Of a stretch of DNA of 32,749 bases, positions 8,547 to 15,368 are shown piece by piece. Origin of the DNA: Flavobacteriales bacterium (GTDB taxonomy: Bacteria; Bacteroidota; Bacteroidia; Flavobacteriales_D; Sanyastnellaceae); the NCBI GenBank assembly GCA_030828175.1, contig JAURDB010000013.1, positions 1 to 32,749 on the forward strand, written 5' to 3'. The notes below the pieces were generated by a model. That model had not been told where the DNA came from. It did not search any database and saw only the letters and a program-made list of their open reading frames with translations. Each line of letters opens with the position of its first letter. Position 1 is the first letter of the stretch. Position numbers and translations under genes: made by a program.

Positions 8547-9626
8547 TCAGCGGACGGAATCCTGCGGACGGAACCGATAGCAGCGGGAAATGACCGCGTC
8601 TTTCTCGAGGGCTTCCATCGCCATACCGGGAAATGCCGCATTCCACTCCTTCCTCATTTCCGCTTCGTCCAGGGTCAAGCATCGGACGACCTCTCCTCGG
8701 TCATCCTGTGAAAACGCCCACAGTCCGGGCAAATCCGACGGTGGTTGTGAGCCACTGATCGCCGTTCCCACGGCATCAGGATCCAGAAAACTTCGAACCT
8801 CAAGGGGGATGTCAGCTCTGCGAAGGGGCGCCATGGTGGCGGGATGCAGGATGCCGGCACCTGCCTGACTCATCCGCTCCGCCGTGTCGTAGTCCAGTGC
8901 CTTGAGCGGCCGGGCAAGGGGCCATCGCCTCGGATCGCCTGTCATGACACCCGGTACATCTTTCCAAACCACCAATCTCTCGGCGCCCAGTGCTTCTGCC
9001 ATCAATGCCCCGCTGAAATCCGAGCCTTCCCTGCCCAAGGTGGTGGGCACACCGTTTTCCGTTCCTCCCACGAAGCCTTGCGTCAATAGGAGACCGCCAG
9101 GGGCCAGCGAAGATGCGGCGGACCGCAGGCGCTGACCGGTTTCCACGACATCCACCCCAGCAGAGCGGTGGGTGTCATCCGTCATGAACAGCTGCCATCC
9201 GGAGTGCCAGCGGGCGTTCAATCCCAAGGATTCGAGGTGAGCGTGCACGATGCGGGTGGAAAACCGCTCTCCGAATCCGACCAGCGCGTCATAACCCGCG
9301 TCATCCATCGCACAGCCGCTCAAGCGCTGCGCTGTTTTCCGAAATGCGGCACCATCCTCGTCCAATAATGATGCTGAAAGCCCCAGTTCTTGGATGATCT
9401 CCCTGTGGAATCGCCAGACATCCCCCACAACATCCTCCACACCCGTCGCTTGGGGAAGGGCACTCCAAACTTTCTCCAAAGCGTTGGTCGTCTTGCCCAT
9501 GGCGCTGACCACCACCGCCGCGCATCCATCGGCTTGACAGACGGAACGCAGAATGCGGCCCACGTTGCGCACTCCCTCGGCATCCTTCACCGAAGCCCCC
9601 CCGAACTTGTGGACTTCCCAACTCAT
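8547..9626 (-). CDS. Aspartate kinase with shortened regulatory region
   Basis: A 359-residue kinase for the first step of lysine, threonine and methionine synthesis (aspartate to aspartyl phosphate). The N-terminus VHKFGGASVKDAEGVRNV is the ATP-binding signature, K7 being the conserved lysine. GFGERFSTR (118-125), GREGSDFSGAL (198-208) and WKDVPGVMTGDPRR (221-234) complete the kinase domain. Only 69 residues follow residue 290, enough for at most one partial ACT domain, while monofunctional enzymes usually carry two ACT domains and reach 400-450 residues. Feedback control may therefore be altered or lost. The start at 9626 overlaps the acetyltransferase stop as ATGA. Confidence 0.9.
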   Translation of the reverse strand: MSWEVHKFGGASVKDAEGVRNVGRILRSVCQADGCAAVVVSAMGKTTNALEKVWSALPQATGVEDVVGDVWRFHREIIQELGLSASLLDEDGAAFRKTAQRLSGCAMDDAGYDALVGFGERFSTRIVHAHLESLGLNARWHSGWQLFMTDDTHRSAGVDVVETGQRLRSAASSLAPGGLLLTQGFVGGTENGVPTTLGREGSDFSGALMAEALGAERLVVWKDVPGVMTGDPRRWPLARPLKALDYDTAERMSQAGAGILHPATMAPLRRADIPLEVRSFLDPDAVGTAISGSQPPSDLPGLWAFSQDDRGEVVRCLTLDEAEMRKEWNAAFPGMAMEALEKDAVISRCYRFRPQDSVR

Positions 9627-10114
9627 GCGCCTTCCGCCAGGGCTTTCAGGGCAGGACCTTCCAGTCGACCGTTGAGCCATTCGCTGCTCACTTCCGCGTC
9701 GAGCGACTTGTAGAAATCAATGGCCGGGGTGTTCCAATCCAGGACCTGCCACTGCATGTATGCACAGCCGCGTCGCACCGCCTCTGCGGCCACAGCGGCG
9801 AAGAGCTGCCTACCGTATCCCTTTCCCCGTTCGTTTGCGGTGATGACAAGGTCCTCGAGAAACAAGCACCGCCCGTTCCAGGTGCTGTACTTCTCGTAGT
9901 GCAAGGCAATGCCCACGACCTCATCCCGATCGTGAGGCTCCACGACCAAGAGACCGTAGGCGGGGTCCGGCCCAAAGCCATCCGCGCGCAGCGTGTCTTC
10001 TCCGATGTTGACTTCATCCAGGGCCCGCTCGTATTCTGCCAGCTCGCAGATGAGCGCATGGGTGCGGGGGATGTCCGCTTCTGTGGCCTGTCTAACCCTG
10101 CCGGCTTCAATCAT
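9623..10114 (-). CDS. GNAT family N-acetyltransferase (diamine/SSAT-like)
   Basis: A 163-residue cytosolic acetyl-CoA-dependent transferase. The pattern TEADIPRTHALICELAEYER at the N-terminus and LEDLVITANERGKGYGRQLF in the core (RGKGYG is the acetyl-CoA pyrophosphate loop) resemble spermidine/thialysine acetyltransferases; QVLDWNTPAIDFYKSLDA is the typical C-terminal strand-helix segment. The substrate is a guess from family likeness. It is joined to the aspartate kinase by a 4 bp ATGA overlap, so the two are cotranscribed; thialysine-type chemistry would fit a lysine-pathway partner, but this is speculation. A TACGTTTG element ends 4 nt before the ATG. Confidence 0.9.
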   Translation of the reverse strand: MIEAGRVRQATEADIPRTHALICELAEYERALDEVNIGEDTLRADGFGPDPAYGLLVVEPHDRDEVVGIALHYEKYSTWNGRCLFLEDLVITANERGKGYGRQLFAAVAAEAVRRGCAYMQWQVLDWNTPAIDFYKSLDAEVSSEWLNGRLEGPALKALAEGA

Positions 10115-10118
10115 GTTA

Positions 10119-10149
10119 CAAACGTAGATTGCAGCTCAACATGCCCGAA
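10119..10149 (-). promoter_or_regulatory. Promoter for GNAT-aspartate kinase operon
   Basis: On the minus strand, TTCG (10149-10146), a 19 bp spacer and TACGTTTG (10126-10119) follow the Bacteroidota consensus with one mismatch in the upstream element. The -7 element ends 4 nt before the ATG at 10114, so the transcript should be leaderless or nearly so. Its TA step at 10125-10126 is also the first base pair step of the likely plus-strand -7 element. Confidence 0.6.
10125..10132 (+). promoter_or_regulatory. -7-like element for CvpA-family gene
   Basis: TAGATTGC resembles TAnnTTTG with two mismatches in the last positions and lies 8 nt before the ATG at 10141. It is back to back with the minus-strand -7 element of the acetyltransferase gene and shares the TA at 10125-10126. 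Confidence 0.3.
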
Positions 10150-10644
10150 GACATAAGTCCCCTCGATATCCTCCTTGCCCTTCCCTTGTTGTGGGGAACG
10201 ATTCGGGGATTCCGGCGTGGCCTGATCTTGGAGGTCACGGGATTGGTGGCATTGTTCCTGGGGGCCTATGCCGCGTTGTTTGGATCTGACATCGCCGCAG
10301 AATGGCTCGATGCCCACTATGCCATCGGCAAGGCATACATGGGATTGGTCTCCTTTGCACTCACCTTCCTTGTGGTGGCCGTGGCCGTTCACTTGCTGGG
10401 CCGGCTCCTCGAGAAAATCGTAGACGTCACTGCACTCAAACCATTGGATCGAGTGGGGGGCATGGTGTTCTCCACCGGCCGTGCCTGGCTTTTCTGGTCC
10501 ATTGTCTTGTTGGTGGTACAGGGCGCAATGGGTACCCAGTGGCTTCCAGATGAATGGGTGGCTGACAGCCACATTTGGCCCTGGCTTGACACCACTGCAA
10601 GGACCTTGCTTCCTTTGATTGATCCTTGGATTCCCGAGTTTTGA
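10141..10644 (+). CDS. CvpA family membrane protein
   Basis: A 167-residue inner-membrane protein with four hydrophobic segments (about residues 8-24, 28-48, 64-88 and 105-130) and the CvpA-typical opening SPLDILLALPLLWGTIRGFRRGLI. The middle motif LKPLDRVGGMVFS matches the conserved ...LDRxxG... stretch of the family. CvpA was named for colicin V production in E. coli and is linked to envelope stress and bile tolerance; its molecular role is not settled. I use the ATG at 10141; a TTG at 10129 would overlap the promoter. Confidence 0.88.
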   Translation: MPEDISPLDILLALPLLWGTIRGFRRGLILEVTGLVALFLGAYAALFGSDIAAEWLDAHYAIGKAYMGLVSFALTFLVVAVAVHLLGRLLEKIVDVTALKPLDRVGGMVFSTGRAWLFWSIVLLVVQGAMGTQWLPDEWVADSHIWPWLDTTARTLLPLIDPWIPEF

Positions 10645-10674
10645 ATGCCCCTCGGAATCCCCAGGGATGGGTCC

Positions 10675-12384
10675 TCAGTTCGCGATTTCTACCCCCAAGT
10701 CCCTGCCCATGGCCGCGATGAGGTCGCCCAGCACTTGCCATGCGTCGTCGTAGGATGTGCCTTCCAACCATTCCCCGCGAACGGAAAAGTAGAATTTGAT
10801 CTTGGGTTCCGTTCCTGAGGGCCGAGCGGTTACCAATGCCCCTTGCTCGGTCAGGAATTGGACCACATTCGAGGCGGGCATTCCATTCCACCCTTCGAGG
10901 TGGTCCCTCACTTCCACCACAGTCTCTCCACCTAAAGTCGCAGGCGGCGTGGTCCGGAATCCGGTCATCATGGCGCGAATTTCCTCTGCGCCCTGAATGC
11001 CTCCGCGCTTCAATGAAACGAGGGCTTCTCTGTACATCCCGTAGTGTCGATGAAGGTCGCGGAGCCGGTCCAAAAGCGTTCTGCCCCTTCTCCATTCGAC
11101 GTGGGCCATCTCAGCGATCATGGCTGCAGCTGCAATGGCATCCTTGTCGCGCACCTCATCGCCAATGAGGTAACCGTAACTCTCTTCGCCCCCTACCAGA
11201 AAGTGCCCCTGGCCTTCACGGGCAAGGATCTCTGCCGCAATCCACTTGAATCCGGTCAGGGTTTCTGCAACCGGAATGTCAAAGGCCTCGGCGATTTCCG
11301 AAATCAGCCGGGTTGTTACGATGGTGCGTGCCACGAAATCACCCTCTTTCAATTCACCGCGATCGGCTTTGGTGCGCAAGACATAGTGGACGAGCAAAGA
11401 CGCCATCTCATTGCCATTCAACAGGCGGAATTGACCGGATGCATCCCTGACCGCTGCTCCCACGCGGTCGGAGTCGGGATCTGTCGCGAGTACCAAGTCT
11501 GCTCCGCTCTCCTCCGCGCGATCCAAAGCCATGCGGAGGGCACTTGCTTCCTCGGGATTGGGAGAATCCACTGTCGGAAAGGCCCCGTCCGGGGTAGCCT
11601 GTGCCTCCAAAACCTCCACATTTCGGAAGCCGCAAGCGCTGAGCGCGGGGGCCATACTTACCGCACCCGTTCCGTGAAGCGGGGAGTAGACGATGCCCAG
11701 ATCTGACCCCTCCTCGCAAAGGCCCTTGTCCAACCTATGTCCTGCGATGGCCGCGTAATAGTCCCGGTCGATTTCCGTACCCATGGTCTGGATCAAGGGG
11801 TCCGTGGCGCCCGCACGTTTTACAGCTCCAAGGCCCTCCACGGCGCGCACGCGGGATATGATGCCCTTGTCATGCGGAGGCACAATTTGTCCTCCGTCTC
11901 CCCAATAGACTTTGTAGCCATTGTATTCCTTCGGGTTGTGGCTCGCGGTAATTACGATGCCCGCCTGACAGCCGAGCTGTCGAATGGCAAAGCTCAACTC
12001 GGGGGTGGGGCGAAGTCCATCGAATACATGGGCCTTCATTCCATTCCCGGCAAGTACCTCCGCGGCCACGCGGGTGAATTCATCGCTGCGATGTCGGCTG
12101 TCATGGGCAATGGCCACGGCAATGTCTCCACTGCACTCTGCAGCCAGATAGTCTGCCAGCCCCTGCGTGGCCATGGCGACAACTGCCGCATTCATTCGGT
12201 TGGTTCCGGGTCCCATGATGCCCCGCATGCCACCCGTTCCGAATTCCAGATCCTGATGAAAAGCCTCCATCAATTGGGTGGGGTCGGTATTGTCAAGCAT
12301 GGCCTGTACCGCTTGACGGGTCTCGGCGTCATGTGGCTCCCGGGTCCAAACCTCTGCCTTGGATCGAATGGCGTCAATGTTCAT
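10675..12384 (-). CDS. Phosphoglucomutase/phosphomannomutase (alpha-D-phosphohexomutase)
   Basis: A 569-residue cytosolic mutase that interconverts hexose 1- and 6-phosphates and supplies precursors for nucleotide sugars. The N-terminal GTGGMRGIMGPGTNRMN segment is followed by the phosphoserine loop TASHNPKEYNGYK (S148). The metal-binding loop TDPDSDRVG and the sugar-recognition segment GGEESYGYLIGD follow, and the phosphate-binding loop TARPSGTEPKIKFY is near the C-terminus. All four family motifs are intact. The length fits the PgcA-like long form common in Bacteroidota. It overlaps rfbD upstream by 4 bp (ATGA), so it is cotranscribed and may feed glucose 1-phosphate into dTDP-sugar synthesis. 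Sugar preference cannot be decided from sequence. Confidence 0.95.
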   Translation of the reverse strand: MNIDAIRSKAEVWTREPHDAETRQAVQAMLDNTDPTQLMEAFHQDLEFGTGGMRGIMGPGTNRMNAAVVAMATQGLADYLAAECSGDIAVAIAHDSRHRSDEFTRVAAEVLAGNGMKAHVFDGLRPTPELSFAIRQLGCQAGIVITASHNPKEYNGYKVYWGDGGQIVPPHDKGIISRVRAVEGLGAVKRAGATDPLIQTMGTEIDRDYYAAIAGHRLDKGLCEEGSDLGIVYSPLHGTGAVSMAPALSACGFRNVEVLEAQATPDGAFPTVDSPNPEEASALRMALDRAEESGADLVLATDPDSDRVGAAVRDASGQFRLLNGNEMASLLVHYVLRTKADRGELKEGDFVARTIVTTRLISEIAEAFDIPVAETLTGFKWIAAEILAREGQGHFLVGGEESYGYLIGDEVRDKDAIAAAAMIAEMAHVEWRRGRTLLDRLRDLHRHYGMYREALVSLKRGGIQGAEEIRAMMTGFRTTPPATLGGETVVEVRDHLEGWNGMPASNVVQFLTEQGALVTARPSGTEPKIKFYFSVRGEWLEGTSYDDAWQVLGDLIAAMGRDLGVEIAN

Positions 12385-13283
12385 GGCAAGCGTCTTTGGG
12401 AATTTTCGGGTGAATCAAATTTCGCATCCAAACACCGATTTAGCGCGGTCTTCCAAGAAATCGGAGGGCGACCCAGCTTGTGAAAGAATGCGCTTTCATC
12501 CAATTTGCTGAACGAAGGCCGGGTAGCGCGTGTCGGAAAGGCATCCGATGTCACCGCATCCACACGGACATTGGGGTGTACACGCTTCAAAATGGCAGAA
12601 GCGAATCCATGCCAATGGGTCATCCCTTCGTGGCCGTAGTGATGGACGCCCCTGATGGCCTCTGCATCCTCGACCCCCAGCCGGACCCAGTGCAACAAGT
12701 CCTCGGCAAAGTCTCCTGCATGGGTGGGACACCCCCATTGATCGTCCACCACCGTCAAGACTTCTCGCTCTCCACCCAACCTCAGCATGGTGTTGAGGAA
12801 GTTTCGCCCCTCGCGATCGTACAACCAACCTACCCGTATGATGGAAGCCCCTGGCAGTGCCTCCAGCAAGGCCCTTTCTCCTGCCAACTTGCTGGCCCCA
12901 TAGACGCCGGTAGGCCCGGTTGGGTCTTCGGGGAGATAAGGGGTTTTGCCGCGGCCATCGAAAACATAGTCCGTGCTGATGTGCACCACCTGGATGCCCC
13001 GCTCCGCACAGGCCCTTCCGAGATGACCGGGCGCCTCACCGTTGACCCGGAAAGCGGTGTCCCGATCGTCCTCTGCAGCGTCCACGGCCGTGTAAGCGGC
13101 GCAACTCACCACCACATCGGGTTTCAGAGAATCCAAAGCAGTCGGAATGGAACCGGGCACCAAGAGGTCCATGGTCTTTCGACCGCAATCGAGCAGCGTC
13201 ATTCCCCGGGCCGATTCGGCAGCACCCAAAACGCACAATCTGCCTCCCAGTTGACCCGTTGTTCCTGTGATTGCTACGCGCAT
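12381..13283 (-). CDS. rfbD: dTDP-4-dehydrorhamnose reductase
   Basis: A 300-residue extended short-chain dehydrogenase that makes the last step to dTDP-L-rhamnose. The Rossmann motif is GTTGQLG at residues 6-12, followed by AAYTAVDAAEDD (the NADPH/substrate region), the catalytic Thr segment STDYVFDGRGKTPY, and the YGASK active-site Tyr/Lys pair. The length is normal. It is the first gene of an operon with the phosphohexomutase. A TTTCTTTG element (one mismatch to TAnnTTTG) lies at 13288-13295, 4 nt before the start. rfbB and rfbC are not nearby; rfbA is about 15 kb away in a different operon. Confidence 0.93.
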   Translation of the reverse strand: MRVAITGTTGQLGGRLCVLGAAESARGMTLLDCGRKTMDLLVPGSIPTALDSLKPDVVVSCAAYTAVDAAEDDRDTAFRVNGEAPGHLGRACAERGIQVVHISTDYVFDGRGKTPYLPEDPTGPTGVYGASKLAGERALLEALPGASIIRVGWLYDREGRNFLNTMLRLGGEREVLTVVDDQWGCPTHAGDFAEDLLHWVRLGVEDAEAIRGVHHYGHEGMTHWHGFASAILKRVHPNVRVDAVTSDAFPTRATRPSFSKLDESAFFHKLGRPPISWKTALNRCLDAKFDSPENSQRRLP

Positions 13284-13287
13284 AACA

Positions 13288-13295
13288 CAAAGAAA
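13288..13295 (-). promoter_or_regulatory. -7-like element for rfbD operon
   Basis: Minus-strand TTTCTTTG differs from TAnnTTTG at one position and ends 4 nt before the rfbD ATG, the same spacing as at several other genes here. No upstream TTG partner was found. Confidence 0.35.
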
Positions 13296-13381
13296 AGGGC
13301 TGCATCCCTGTATTCTGGCACGTTATGTGTTTGGTCACTCATCAAACCACATTCACCATGCCCCATTGCTCCCTTTCCGAC

Positions 13382-14044
13382 ATGGCGAAGTTCTCTTTGC
13401 GAACGCTCGTCCTGAACTGTTCCCTTCTCCTTGCCCTTCCCCAATCCTACGGGCAACGAAGCATCGAGAACTGTTGTAACCAGGGTCGGGCTTTTCGGCA
13501 GGGTGCCCTTGAATTCACCATCGGCCCGACCGGCATCAGCAACAAATTCGGCGAGATGACGGCACGGCCTCTCGGGACCATTGCCTTCTTCAAGCGGCAA
13601 CGCGGTCCGCTCAAGAGAGGCATTCGCGCCGGAATGACCGGACTCGGAAGTACGACCGAATCGGAAGCCGTTGCAGATGGTGCGTCCACCCAATACCGGG
13701 AATTCCTCCCCGAATTGAGCGGGGTGCTGCGCTTTGACCCTTTCAGGGGCGGCTTTCAGCCATTTGTAGAAGGAGAACTCGGAATCGCTGCCTCGGTCAT
13801 GGACGAGCGAACGTTTGATGCCCAAGGCAACCGGACGAACCACAGCATCTCGGGATTTGATTCCGGCCTTTTCTACGGTTGGGGAGCGGGGGTCCGACTG
13901 CGGATGGGCACATCCGCCTTTCTGATGCTGCGGTATGGGAGCAGGTTCGGGTCTCCACTCGACCTGTTTGATGAAGGCACCCCCGGTCAGGTCATCGAAC
14001 CCCAACGAACAGACGGGTCCATTGGATTGAGTCTCGCCTTTTGA
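13382..14044 (+). CDS. Predicted outer-membrane beta-barrel protein, function unknown
   Basis: From the ATG at 13382 the protein has 220 residues and begins with a clear signal peptide (MAKFSLRTLVLNCSLLLAL, likely cut after QSYGQ). The mature part alternates hydrophobic and polar residues and is rich in Gly and aromatic residues (RFDPFRGGFQPFVEGELG, GWGAGVRLRMG, FLMLRYGSRFG), and it ends in a C-terminal Phe (IGLSLAF), typical of small outer-membrane barrels. I do not recognise a specific family; OmpA-like porin folds are the nearest guess. Upstream in-frame ATGs at 13325 and 13358 are possible, but 13382 gives the best signal peptide. It converges with the MacB-type permease, 3 bp apart. Confidence 0.7.
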   Translation: MAKFSLRTLVLNCSLLLALPQSYGQRSIENCCNQGRAFRQGALEFTIGPTGISNKFGEMTARPLGTIAFFKRQRGPLKRGIRAGMTGLGSTTESEAVADGASTQYREFLPELSGVLRFDPFRGGFQPFVEGELGIAASVMDERTFDAQGNRTNHSISGFDSGLFYGWGAGVRLRMGTSAFLMLRYGSRFGSPLDLFDEGTPGQVIEPQRTDGSIGLSLAF

Positions 14045-14047
14045 TCC

Positions 14048-15286
14048 TCAAGCGGCCCGCATGGCTTCCACTGGATCCATGCGGGCCGCTTGCAAGGCCG
14101 GCGCCAATCCAGCAATGATGCCGCTGACCACCGCAATGCCCAGGCCAAGTAAAAACCGCTCCATTCCGAAAACGAGCGAGAAACCCTCGGAAAAAGCATT
14201 TACCGTCAGCACAAGCAAGCCTACTGCCAGCAAAGCCAGAATCGCACCGATGAGGCAGAGTGCCACAGCTTCCGTGAGAAACTGGGCCAACACAAAACTC
14301 CGCTTGGCACCGAGGGCCTTCTGGACCCCAATGAGGGGGGTTCGCTCCTTGACGGAAACGAACATGATGTTGGCCACCGAAAAGCAGCCGATGAGTATGG
14401 CGAACGCCCCGATGAACCAAACGCCGTATTCCACGCGACCGAACAGCACGTCAATGAAGGCGGTCAGCATTTCTACTTCATTGACCGCGAAGTCGTTCTC
14501 ATCCCGCGGATGCAACCTGCGCAATGGACGATAGGCGGCAATGACTTCACCCCGCAACGTCTCCAGGTCCACCCCCTCCTTTGCGCGGATCAGGATGCTC
14601 GCCTTCAGTGCCTTGAAATTCAAAAGTTGCTGCCCGAACGTCACAGGAATGATCACCAGATCATCCGATCCCTCTCCCACTATGGATGTCCCCTCCTGCG
14701 CCAAAACACCGATGATGCGCAATTTGCGCCCCTCCAAAGTGCAGGACTTCCCAATGGCATCCTCCCCGGGAAACAACCGGTTCACAATCTCCCGACCAAT
14801 CAGTGCAACGGGAGAGGCCGTCTGCATCTCGCGCGGCGAGAAAAAACGTCCATCCTCGATGTCCAGTTCGATGGCGTCCAGGTAATCCAAGGTGACAGCC
14901 CCCAGCCGTGCCCCTTGAAAACTGCTGCTTCCCCTTTCGAGGTTGGCCATGTTCCCTGTTTGGAACGCCACCGTTCGCGCGGAAGGAAGCCGCTCCCTGA
15001 GCAGTTCCGCATCCTGCAAGGTCGGATCCTCTCTGACCGCATACTTCCACCAGGGGTATTCCGAAGAAAACGTCCAAGGCATTTTCTCGACGAACAGCAC
15101 ATCGCTGCGTACCGAGCTGAAGATGCCCTTCAGGTTCTCTTCCAAGGAATCAGATACAGCGAAGACCGCTGTGATCATGAAGATGCCGATCATGACCCCC
15201 AGCAAGGACAGAAGGGTCCGGAGCTTGTTGGTCACCAATGCCTGCCAAGCCTGGATGAAACTCTCTGCAAATAACCTGCGGGTCAT
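14048..15286 (-). CDS. MacB/FtsX-type ABC transporter permease
   Basis: A 412-residue inner-membrane permease. The N-terminal segment AWQALVTNKLRTLLSLLGVMIG with a membrane helix at about 21-44 is the MacB/FtsX hallmark. A periplasmic MacB_PCD domain of about 230 residues follows, then three helices near 288-312, 335-365 and 380-402. The loop VKERTPLIGVQKALGAKRS and the end ARMDPVEAMRAA are conserved in the family. The ATPase partner is not adjacent. The start at 15286 is supported by TAGTTTTG 6 nt upstream; 15382 would run into the purH promoter. Substrate unknown (macrolide, peptide or lipoprotein export are family roles). Confidence 0.92.
   Translation of the reverse strand: MTRRLFAESFIQAWQALVTNKLRTLLSLLGVMIGIFMITAVFAVSDSLEENLKGIFSSVRSDVLFVEKMPWTFSSEYPWWKYAVREDPTLQDAELLRERLPSARTVAFQTGNMANLERGSSSFQGARLGAVTLDYLDAIELDIEDGRFFSPREMQTASPVALIGREIVNRLFPGEDAIGKSCTLEGRKLRIIGVLAQEGTSIVGEGSDDLVIIPVTFGQQLLNFKALKASILIRAKEGVDLETLRGEVIAAYRPLRRLHPRDENDFAVNEVEMLTAFIDVLFGRVEYGVWFIGAFAILIGCFSVANIMFVSVKERTPLIGVQKALGAKRSFVLAQFLTEAVALCLIGAILALLAVGLLVLTVNAFSEGFSLVFGMERFLLGLGIAVVSGIIAGLAPALQAARMDPVEAMRAA
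14049..14092. repeat. Perfect 16 bp inverted repeat at end of permease gene
   Basis: CAAGCGGCCCGCATGG at 14049-14064 and its exact reverse complement at 14077-14092 flank a 12 nt loop. The repeat sits within the last 15 codons of the minus-strand permease, between two convergent genes. There is no T-run on either side, so it is not a classical intrinsic terminator, but so stable a stem could block both convergent transcripts or protect 3' ends. Confidence 0.8.
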
Positions 15287-15292
15287 GTGTGC

Positions 15293-15300
15293 CAAAACTA
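15293..15300 (-). promoter_or_regulatory. -7 promoter element for MacB-type permease
   Basis: Minus-strand TAGTTTTG is an exact TAnnTTTG match, ending 6 nt before the ATG at 15286. No TTG is visible at the expected upstream distance. Confidence 0.45.
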
Positions 15301-15312
15301 CGGGTCCCGCAG

Positions 15313-15344
15313 TTTGAGCAGGACCTTGACGTAGGCTAATTTCG
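15313..15344 (+). promoter_or_regulatory. Promoter for purH
   Basis: TTTG at 15313-15316, a 20 bp spacer and TAATTTCG at 15337-15344 match the Bacteroidota promoter with one mismatch. The expected start site leaves a leader of roughly 18 nt before the purH ATG. It lies back to back with the permease promoter. Confidence 0.6.
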
Positions 15345-15368
15345 CCGCTTCCCCGATCCCACCCAGCC

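Noticed and set aside
10645-10674. Short inverted repeat (ATCCC/GGGAT) between the CvpA gene and the mutase as a terminator
   Set aside because: The stem is only 5 bp and no T-run follows on either strand.
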